The notes under the pieces are model-generated. The model saw only the letters and a program-made list of their open reading frames with translations, searched no databases and was not told the DNA's origin. Below, piece after piece: positions 1 to 4,539 of a stretch of DNA of 5,412 bases. Origin of the DNA: an uncultured Elusimicrobia bacterium (lineage in GTDB: Bacteria; Elusimicrobiota; Elusimicrobia; UBA1565; UBA9628); NCBI GenBank assembly GCA_903874575.1, contig CAIQSZ010000048.1:1-5412 (forward strand), given 5' to 3'. A program made the translations under genes and the position numbers. Numbering within the stretch: the first letter of the stretch is position 1; each line of letters starts with the position of its first letter.

Positions 1-437
1 CGGTCGACGACCAAGCCGGGCAGGCCGTCGCCGTTGTCGTGGACGAGACGGTAGGCGTCCGTCGCGGCCTCTAGGCCGAGAAGGCCGCGGCGAAACTCGA
101 CCGCGGCGCCGATGCGCTCGGCGAAGAACGCGTCGGCGTCGAACGCGCCGATGCCGCGCGTGAGCATGCGCAGGGCGATCAGACTGCGCGGATTGTATAG
201 CGCCACGCCGTAGGGCGCGTCGTTGCGGTCGTATACGGCGACCATGTCGCCCGGGCGGGCCTTCGGGTCCACCTCGCCGAGCATGCGCTTATAGAGCTGG
301 TGGCCCGACGCGGCCGAACGCACGCGCGCCCAGGGGATGGGCAGATCGTGGGACGCGGGACGCCCTTTCGGCTTCGGGGGCGGCCCTGAAGGCTCCGCCG
401 CCTCGTCCGCGGCGGCGTCTTCTCGCTGCTCTTCCAC
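1..437 (-). CDS. rlmI: RlmI-type 23S rRNA (cytosine-C5) methyltransferase, N-terminal part (3' end outside window)
   Basis: Only the first 145 codons are present; the gene continues past the left edge. Residues about 35-90 look like the PUA RNA-binding domain of the RlmI family (PWARVRS, then RPGDMVAVYDRN and YGVALYNPRS). Residues 126-146 carry the family signature TDAYRLVHDNGDGLPGLVVD, close to SYRLI..ESDGLPGITIDR in E. coli RlmI, which methylates 23S rRNA at C1962 using S-adenosylmethionine. The catalytic Rossmann domain is not in the window, so activity and exact target cannot be judged. The GTG at 437 is the only sensible start: it precedes the PUA domain, the next in-frame ATG falls inside that domain, and upstream codons run into the preceding gene. 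Residues 1-30 are an acidic then proline-rich extension absent from E. coli RlmI. There is no Shine-Dalgarno sequence; a TACAAT hexamer ends 6 nt before the GTG. Family assignment is firm, the precise methylation site is inferred. Confidence 0.85.
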   Translation of the reverse strand, partial: MEEQREDAAADEAAEPSGPPPKPKGRPASHDLPIPWARVRSAASGHQLYKRMLGEVDPKARPGDMVAVYDRNDAPYGVALYNPRSLIALRMLTRGIGAFDADAFFAERIGAAVEFRRGLLGLEAATDAYRLVHDNGDGLPGLVVD

Positions 438-443
438 GGGGGT

Positions 444-473
444 ATTGTACCAAGCGGCCCGTATCAGTGTATA
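444..473 (-). promoter_or_regulatory. Putative promoter for the rlmI-like gene, possibly leaderless
   Basis: On the minus strand, TACAAT (449-444) resembles a sigma-70 -10 box. It is followed by exactly 6 nt and then the GTG start at 437, so transcription would begin at or next to the start codon. A weak -35 match, TATACA (473-468, 4 of 6 to TTGACA), lies 18 bp upstream. The -35 element would fall in the loop and stem of an inverted repeat. The 9-mer GTACAATAC recurs upstream of the cytochrome c gene at 3579-3587. Inferred from sequence only. Confidence 0.5.
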
Positions 474-481
474 CGGGCCGC
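454..481 (-). repeat. Perfect 11-bp inverted repeat at the end of murU (possible terminator-like hairpin or operator)
   Basis: The arms are GCGGCCCGTAT (454-464) and ATACGGGCCGC (471-481), fully complementary, with a 6-nt loop. Transcribed from the minus strand, the hairpin covers the last codons and TGA stop (466-464) of the murU-like gene. It is followed by TTGGTACAAT, not a U-run, so it is not a classical intrinsic terminator. It could protect or end the murU transcript, or serve as a DNA operator overlapping the -35 region of the next promoter. The repeat itself is certain; its function is not. Confidence 0.75.
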
Positions 482-1201
482 CGCCCACGCTTGGGCCGCG
501 GCGAGCTTCTCCCGCGTGCCGACGTCGTGCCAGGCCCAGCGGTCGGCGCGGAAGGCCCGGATGTCGGCGCCTTCCGCGGCCAGGCGCAGGTAGGTCTTCG
601 TGATGGAGAAGACGCCTTCCTCGACGATGCGGTCGAGCGCGTCCGGCGAGATCACGTGGATTCCGTCGAACGGCAGGCGGCGCGCGCCGGGCGCCGGGTC
701 CCGGGACCAAGTCGTGCGGCCCGACTTGCGGTCCTCGTGCCCCACGAGGCGGTCGTTCGCGTCGAACAAGTAGGCGCGTCCGCTCTCCCGCTCCCGCACC
801 GACAGCGTGGCGAGCGCGCCGCTCGCCGCGTGCGCCGAGTAAAGCGCTTTCAGGTCGAGGTCGGTGAGGACGTCGGCGTTATGGACGAAGAAGGGAAGGG
901 GTCCGCGCAGGAGCGGGGCCGCCTTCTTGAGCGCGCCCCCGGTGTCGAGCGCAAACCCGTCCTCCCGCGAGACGGCGACGGCCACGGCGTGGCGGCGCGA
1001 CAGGTCCGCGCAAAAATCCGCGACCTTTCGGGCGTGGTGGTGCGCGTTGACGACGAAATCGCTTACGCCGGCCGCCTTGAGGCGGACGAGGGTGCGCTCC
1101 AGCATCGGCACGCCCGCGACCGGGATCAGGGCCTTCGGGGTCTCGTCCGTCAGCGGACGCAGACGGGACCCGACGCCCGCCGCCAGGATCAGGGCTTTCA
1201 T
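464..1201 (-). CDS. murU: MurU-like sugar-1-phosphate nucleotidyltransferase
   Basis: A 245-aa protein of the nucleotidyltransferase family that includes MurU (MurNAc-1-phosphate uridylyltransferase), a cytoplasmic enzyme transferring a nucleoside monophosphate from NTP to a sugar-1-phosphate with release of pyrophosphate. Visible motifs: the nucleotide-binding loop LAAGVGSRLRPLT (6-18), TPKALIPVAG (21-30) with conserved Lys23, DTGGALKKAAPLL (86-98), HNADVLTD (107-114) with the presumed metal-binding Asp110, GIHVIS (180-185) and WHDVGTREKL (224-233). The length and the C-terminal HDVGT..EKL match single-domain MurU enzymes; there is no left-handed beta-helix acetyltransferase domain as in GlmU. 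The ATG at 1201 lies 4 nt after the upstream kinase stop with only a weak ribosome binding site, suggesting translational coupling. The kinase neighbour supports a role in making UDP-MurNAc or UDP-GlcNAc from recycled cell-wall sugar. Specificity for MurNAc-1-P over other sugar-1-phosphates is inferred from context; a UDP- or GDP-sugar pyrophosphorylase with another substrate remains possible. Confidence 0.8.
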   Translation of the reverse strand: MKALILAAGVGSRLRPLTDETPKALIPVAGVPMLERTLVRLKAAGVSDFVVNAHHHARKVADFCADLSRRHAVAVAVSREDGFALDTGGALKKAAPLLRGPLPFFVHNADVLTDLDLKALYSAHAASGALATLSVRERESGRAYLFDANDRLVGHEDRKSGRTTWSRDPAPGARRLPFDGIHVISPDALDRIVEEGVFSITKTYLRLAAEGADIRAFRADRWAWHDVGTREKLAAAQAWAAARIH

Positions 1202-1205
1202 CCGT

Positions 1206-2630
1206 TCACTTCGCGGGCCAGGATTTTCTCTCGCGGTGCGAGACGGCCGCCGAGACGCCCTGATCGCGCAGATGCTTGGCCAGGCGCTCGGCGCAGTACA
1301 CCGAGCGGTGCTGGCCGCCGGTGCAGCCGAACGCGACGAACAGATGGGTGAAGTTCCTGCGGCCGTAATCCTCGACGGTCTGGTCGACCAGCGCGAACGC
1401 CGATCTTGCCCAGCGGTCGACGGGCTCCTCCTTGGACAGGTAGGCGACCACGTCGGCGTCCCGGCCGGTGGACGCGGCGAACTCGGTTCTGCGTCCGGGG
1501 TTGGGCAGGCAGCGGCAGTCGAATATGTAGCCGCCGCCGTGGCCCTTATCGTCGCGCGGCATGCCGTGCTTATAAGAGAAACTCTGAATTTGCACCGTCA
1601 GTTTCAGCTTGGCCGCGCCGAACTGACGCAAAGCCGAGGAGCCGATCAGCCGCTTGAATACCGCGGTCAACTCCGGGACCTCGACCGGGAGATTGGCCGT
1701 CAGCAGGACGCGCTCGATGTTGCGGATCGCGTAGGGGATGCTCTGCAGGAACAGGGGCTTTTTCTCGTGGAAGCCTCTCAGGCCGTAGGCGCCCATCGCC
1801 TGCATGATGCGGATCAGCACGAAGCCGGGGAAGAACTTCTTGAAGTCTCGCGCGTCCACGGCCGCGTACTTTCCGGCCTCGCGGATGTAGAGGTCGAGCA
1901 GTTCGTCGCGCAGTTCAAAGGGGAGGTCGGCCTTCGCGTCGTACAGGAGGGAGGCGATATCGTACTGCAGGGCGCCGCGACGGCCTCCCTGGTAGTCGAT
2001 GAAATACGGCTTGCCGTCCTTCAACATCACGTTGCGCGACTGGAAATCGCGGCAGAGAAAATACTCGCGGTCGGCGGCCAGCAGGTAGCCGGCGTAGGCT
2101 TGGAAATCCCGTTCGAGCGCTTCCTCGTGAAAACGGACGCCGCCGAGGGTCAGGAAGTAATATTTGAAGTAGTTGAGGTCCCACAGCATCGATTGCTTGT
2201 CGAAGCGGGCGCGCGGGTAGCACCAACGGTAGTCGAGCGTGCGTCCGGCCTCGATCTGCATCCGCGGCAGCCAGCGCACGACGTCGCGGTACGTCGCGAC
2301 GACTTCCTCGGGAAAGCCCGCGGGGCCGCGGCGCTTGCCGATATATTGGAACAGCGTCGTGTCGCCGAGGTCCTCTTCCAGGTAAGCCGCGCCCGCGGCG
2401 TCCTCGCCGTAAAGCTCCGGGACCGGGATGCCTTGCTCGCGGAAGTGCTTGGAGAACTCGATGAACGCCCGGTTCTCCTTGACGTCGTCGTTGAGCACGC
2501 CGATCGCCGTCGTCTTGCCGCGCGCCAACCGGTAGATCCTTCGGTTGGAGCCTTCGGCGCGCACGGGCGCCGTCGTCTCGGCTTCGGCGCCGAAGCGCGC
2601 GCGGAACAGCGCTCTTAGGGGATCGGTCAC
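1206..2630 (-). CDS. AmgK-like sugar kinase fused to RapZ C-terminal domain
   Basis: A 474-aa two-domain protein. Residues about 1-325 form an aminoglycoside-phosphotransferase-type kinase related to AmgK (anomeric MurNAc/GlcNAc 1-kinase): SNRRIYRL (28-35) at the glycine-loop position, catalytic loop CRDFQSRNVML (193-203) with Asp195 and Asn200, metal-binding FIDYQGGRRG (210-219) with Asp212, then YDIASLLYD (223-231). The His usual before Arg-Asp is Cys193. Residues about 342-474 match the C-terminal domain of the RNase adapter RapZ: QSFSYKHGMP (349-358), FDCRCLPNP (370-378), FVAFGCTGGQHRSVYCAERL (431-450). The N-terminal P-loop domain of RapZ is absent, replaced by the kinase. In E. coli the RapZ C-terminal domain senses glucosamine-6-phosphate and binds small RNA. 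The GTG at 2630 is the only start available, because an in-frame TAA lies 9 nt upstream. There is no Shine-Dalgarno; TAAGAT ends 6 nt before the GTG. The gene is followed at 4 nt by murU, fitting a kinase/uridylyltransferase salvage pair. The domains are clear; substrate and sensing are inferred. Confidence 0.85.
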   Translation of the reverse strand: MTDPLRALFRARFGAEAETTAPVRAEGSNRRIYRLARGKTTAIGVLNDDVKENRAFIEFSKHFREQGIPVPELYGEDAAGAAYLEEDLGDTTLFQYIGKRRGPAGFPEEVVATYRDVVRWLPRMQIEAGRTLDYRWCYPRARFDKQSMLWDLNYFKYYFLTLGGVRFHEEALERDFQAYAGYLLAADREYFLCRDFQSRNVMLKDGKPYFIDYQGGRRGALQYDIASLLYDAKADLPFELRDELLDLYIREAGKYAAVDARDFKKFFPGFVLIRIMQAMGAYGLRGFHEKKPLFLQSIPYAIRNIERVLLTANLPVEVPELTAVFKRLIGSSALRQFGAAKLKLTVQIQSFSYKHGMPRDDKGHGGGYIFDCRCLPNPGRRTEFAASTGRDADVVAYLSKEEPVDRWARSAFALVDQTVEDYGRRNFTHLFVAFGCTGGQHRSVYCAERLAKHLRDQGVSAAVSHRERKSWPAK

Positions 2631-2636
2631 GCGCGC

Positions 2637-2666
2637 ATCTTAGCGCTTCGCGCCCCGGCGCGTCCA
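2637..2666 (-). promoter_or_regulatory. Putative leaderless promoter of the kinase-RapZ gene
   Basis: On the minus strand, TGGACG (2666-2661, 4 of 6 to TTGACA) is followed by an 18-bp spacer and TAAGAT (2642-2637, fitting TAnnnT). Six nucleotides later comes the GTG start at 2630. This is the same geometry as upstream of the rlmI-like gene (-10 hexamer, 6 nt, GTG, no Shine-Dalgarno). It lies in the 147-bp region between the divergent kinase and regulator genes. Sequence-based inference only. Confidence 0.45.
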
Positions 2667-2763
2667 CCCTGCCCGTCCATGCGAAACTCGCGTTCTTACA
2701 CGGCCCGGCAGTTGCGTTGCTTAACAGAGTGCGGACCGCTTTGGAGGCGCCGCCCGTCCGAGC

Positions 2764-2771
2764 GGAGGAGG
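2764..2771 (+). promoter_or_regulatory. Ribosome binding site that sets the regulator start
   Basis: GGAGGAGG, 6 nt before the GTG at 2778, is a strong Shine-Dalgarno match. It favours 2778 over the in-frame ATG at 2679, whose extra residues are Arg-rich and unlike the family. No convincing -10/-35 pair was found upstream in 2640-2763. Confidence 0.8.
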
Positions 2772-2777
2772 ATACAG

Positions 2778-3530
2778 GTGCGTACCCAGACGCTCGTGAA
2801 GACGGATCGGCCCCGTTCCGCCCGCGAATGTTGCCCGCCCGGCGCCGCGTGCGAACTGGAATCCTGGTGCGTGAGCCGCGGCATGCCGGCGGGGGTCGCC
2901 TCGAGCTTCGCGACCGGCTGGCACTCCAACCGGTACACGCGCGGCAACGTGCTTTTTTACCAGGGCAACGAGCCGTTCGCGCTTTTCTTCATCTGCTCCG
3001 GGCGCGTCAAGCTGGTCCGCGCGGAGGACGGAGGGCGGCATCAGATCGTGCGGATCATCCGCGCGCCGAACTTCCTGGGAGAGCGCTCTTTGGTGGCGGG
3101 CGAGCCTTACGCGGCGACGGCCGAGGTCATGGACGAGGCCCGTATCTGCGTCATCGATTCGGCCCGCTTCTTCCGTGCCTGGGCCGATCGTCCGGAACTG
3201 GCGCGCATGATCGCGCGCCAGCTGGCCGCGAAGCTGGGCGAGATGGAAGCCCATGCGACCGACCTCTCCATGCGGACCATCCGCGAGCGGCTGGCCAAGC
3301 ACCTCTGCGTGGAGTCGGACGTCGCGTCCAAGCGCAACCTGTTCGACCTCAGCGAGACGCGACAGGAGATCGCGGAGCTGTTGGGAACTTCCCCGGAGGT
3401 CATCAGCCGCGCGATCTCCGAGCTCGAGCAGAAGAAGCTCATCGAAGTGAGCGGCCGCCGGGTCCGGGTCCTCGACGAGAAGCGCCTGCGGCGCGTCGCC
3501 CGCCTGCCTTCCGCCAACAGGGCCGTTTAG
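2778..3530 (+). CDS. Crp/FNR-family transcriptional regulator with N-terminal cysteine cluster
   Basis: A 250-aa protein (from GTG 2778). Residues about 44-130 are the cyclic-nucleotide-binding-type beta-roll (YTRGNVLFYQGNEPFALFFI, then SGRVKLVRAEDG). A dimerisation helix follows (131-163), then a winged helix-turn-helix (168-235) with LSETRQEIAELLG and recognition helix SPEVISRAISELEQKKLI. The recognition helix carries the ExxSR pattern (Glu207, Ser210, Arg211) that in E. coli FNR contacts TTGAT half-sites. Residues 112-113 are Ala-Ala where E. coli CRP has the cAMP-binding Arg82-Ser83, so cAMP binding is unlikely. Cysteines at 18, 19, 25 and 31, plus Cys124 at the end of the beta-roll, suggest an Fe-S cluster as in FNR. 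Cys31 to Cys124 is 93 residues, the same as Cys29 to Cys122 in FNR, but the FNR CxxC pair is not reproduced. The gene is divergent from the kinase gene and lies 109 bp upstream of the cytochrome operon, which it may control. Family is certain; ligand and targets are inferred. Confidence 0.9.
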   Translation: MRTQTLVKTDRPRSARECCPPGAACELESWCVSRGMPAGVASSFATGWHSNRYTRGNVLFYQGNEPFALFFICSGRVKLVRAEDGGRHQIVRIIRAPNFLGERSLVAGEPYAATAEVMDEARICVIDSARFFRAWADRPELARMIARQLAAKLGEMEAHATDLSMRTIRERLAKHLCVESDVASKRNLFDLSETRQEIAELLGTSPEVISRAISELEQKKLIEVSGRRVRVLDEKRLRRVARLPSANRAV

Positions 3531-3555
3531 AGCGGTCGACGCGCGGCGGGACGGC

Positions 3556-3585
3556 TGGCGACTTCCGGGCCTCTATTTGTACAAT
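3556..3585 (+). promoter_or_regulatory. Putative promoter of the cytochrome c / Rieske / cytochrome b operon
   Basis: TACAAT (3580-3585) is a good -10 candidate in an AT-rich patch of an otherwise GC-rich gap. A poor -35 match, TGGCGA (3556-3561, 3 of 6), stands 18 bp upstream, so an activator may be needed. The -10 overlaps the palindrome TTGTACAA (3577-3584). Transcription would start near 3592, leaving a leader of about 48 nt before the ATG at 3640. GTACAATAC is shared with the rlmI-like promoter. No hairpin terminator for the upstream regulator gene was recognised in 3531-3639. Confidence 0.45.
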
Positions 3586-3627
3586 ACGGACGGCTTGAAG
3601 AGACGGATCATCCTGCAGTCCAATTTC

Positions 3628-3633
3628 AAGGAG
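3628..3633 (+). promoter_or_regulatory. Ribosome binding site for the cytochrome c gene
   Basis: AAGGAG, 6 nt before the ATG at 3640, is a near-ideal Shine-Dalgarno sequence. It rules out the in-frame TTG at 3577, which lies within the putative -10 region and would add residues in front of the signal peptide. Confidence 0.85.
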
Positions 3634-3639
3634 ACGAAT

Positions 3640-4014
3640 ATGAAATACGCGATGGCGCTGGTCCTGGCGGCGATGGTTTCCTCGGCGCATGCGATGGCCC
3701 GGGGCAAGGACGCGGATAGCCCGGCCAAGCGGATATACGTGAAGAAATGCTCGTCCTGCCATGGAGCCGACGGCAAGGGCAAGGCGCCGATGGCCAAGAT
3801 GTTCAAGGTCAAGCCCGAAGACATGGATCTGACGGCCAAGCAGGTCGCCGCGAAGAAGGACGACGAGCTCGTCAGCCTGATCAACGCGGGCAAGGGCAGG
3901 ATGCCGGCGTTCAAGGAGTTCAAAGACGGCGAGACCGTCGTCGAGGCCGCGGCCGTCGTCGCGTACATCCGTTCCCTCGCTCCGGCTCCCGCGGCCGTCC
4001 CGGCGGCGAAGTAG
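3640..4014 (+). CDS. Small periplasmic class I c-type cytochrome
   Basis: A 124-aa monoheme cytochrome c. Residues 1-18 form a Sec signal peptide with a hydrophobic core and an AHA cleavage motif (16-18), giving a mature protein of about 106 aa. The heme attachment site is CSSCH (37-41), followed by GADGKGKAPMAKMF. GRMPAF (86-91) supplies the likely sixth ligand Met88, and VVAYIRSL (106-113) is the typical C-terminal helix. The last 11 residues are an Ala/Pro-rich tail. It is the first gene of the operon, 6 nt before the Rieske gene, so it is probably the electron acceptor of the quinol:cytochrome c oxidoreductase or a loosely bound subunit of it. It resembles the small cytochrome c551/c552 group; the exact subgroup and the oxidase it serves cannot be told from this window. 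Confidence 0.9.
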   Translation: MKYAMALVLAAMVSSAHAMARGKDADSPAKRIYVKKCSSCHGADGKGKAPMAKMFKVKPEDMDLTAKQVAAKKDDELVSLINAGKGRMPAFKEFKDGETVVEAAAVVAYIRSLAPAPAAVPAAK

Positions 4015-4020
4015 GGCGCC

Positions 4021-4539
4021 GTGCCGAACGACGAGGCATGCGTGCGGGAGGAAGCCGCGGGCGGCGTCAGCCGCCGGACTTTTCTCACGGCCGGGATCGT
4101 CGTGCTGGGGGGCGCGATCTCCGCGCTGCTCGGCGCGACGGGCCTGTCCTATTTCATCTCTCCGGCGTTCAAGAAGGATGAGGAGGACTGGGTCGACATC
4201 GGCAGGGCGTCCGACATGAAGCCGGGCGCGCCGCTCAAGGTGGACTTCGTCGCGCGAAAGCGCGACGCCTGGGTCGTGACCGAGAAGCGGTCTTCGGCCT
4301 GGGTATCGACGGACGGCAAGGAGTTCACCGTCTTCGACCCGCGCTGCACGCATTTGGGCTGCCCTTACCGCTGGGACCAGGCGAGGGAGCAGTTCCTTTG
4401 CCCGTGCCATGCCGCCGTCTTCGACGCGAAGGGCCAGGTCGTTTCCGGTCCGCCGCCGCGCCCGCTGGACCGGTTCGCGGCGAAGGTCGTCGAGGGCCGG
4501 CTGCTGATCCAGCCGCAGGCGATCAAGGGGGCCGCATGA
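4021..4539 (+). CDS. qcrA: Rieske [2Fe-2S] protein of a cytochrome bc-type complex
   Basis: A 172-aa protein. A twin-arginine motif SRRTFLTAG (17-25) precedes a membrane anchor (about 21-46), as usual for Tat-exported Rieske subunits. Cluster ligands lie in CTHLGC (109-114: Cys109, His111) and CPCH (127-130: Cys127, His130), with Cys114 and Cys129 forming the customary disulfide. The proline loop is SGPPPRPL (142-149). After CPCH the sequence is AAVF, where mitochondrial-type proteins have GSxY; the Ser and Tyr that hydrogen-bond to the cluster are therefore Ala132 and Phe134, which predicts a low-potential centre suited to menaquinol. The protein takes an electron from quinol and passes it to cytochrome c. 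The annotated start is GTG 4021; a GTG at 4042 preceded by GAGG at 5 nt is a possible alternative, and both keep the Tat motif. The TGA overlaps the ATG of the cytochrome b gene by 4 bp (ATGA), implying translational coupling. Confidence 0.93.
   Translation: MPNDEACVREEAAGGVSRRTFLTAGIVVLGGAISALLGATGLSYFISPAFKKDEEDWVDIGRASDMKPGAPLKVDFVARKRDAWVVTEKRSSAWVSTDGKEFTVFDPRCTHLGCPYRWDQAREQFLCPCHAAVFDAKGQVVSGPPPRPLDRFAAKVVEGRLLIQPQAIKGAA

Noticed and set aside
864..2618. A 584-codon open frame on the plus strand opposite the kinase-RapZ and murU genes.
   Set aside because: It is antisense to two genes with unmistakable family motifs, has no recognisable domain, and long spurious frames are expected opposite GC-rich genes.
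2679..2777. N-terminal extension of the regulator from an ATG at 2679.
   Set aside because: A strong Shine-Dalgarno (2764-2771) precedes the GTG at 2778, and the added residues are Arg-rich and unlike family members.
3531..3570. Possible terminator after the regulator gene.
   Set aside because: Only short, imperfect GC-rich pairings and no T-run; not supportable.
3595..3611. Possible FNR-type dyad, TTGA ... ATCAT, downstream of the cytochrome c promoter.
   Set aside because: The half-sites are too far apart (TTGA-N8-ATCA, against TTGAT-N4-ATCAA), and the second half ends in T, so it does not fit the known geometry.
3439..4410. A 323-codon minus-strand open frame opposite the regulator end, cytochrome c and Rieske genes.
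   Set aside because: Arg/Ala/His-rich composition without motifs; the opposite strand encodes clear heme and Fe-S proteins.
4398..4535. Extended cytochrome b start at 4398 inside the Rieske gene.
   Set aside because: The extension is an out-of-frame reading of the Rieske Fe-S region; the ATGA overlap at 4536 gives a normal cytochrome b6 N-terminus.
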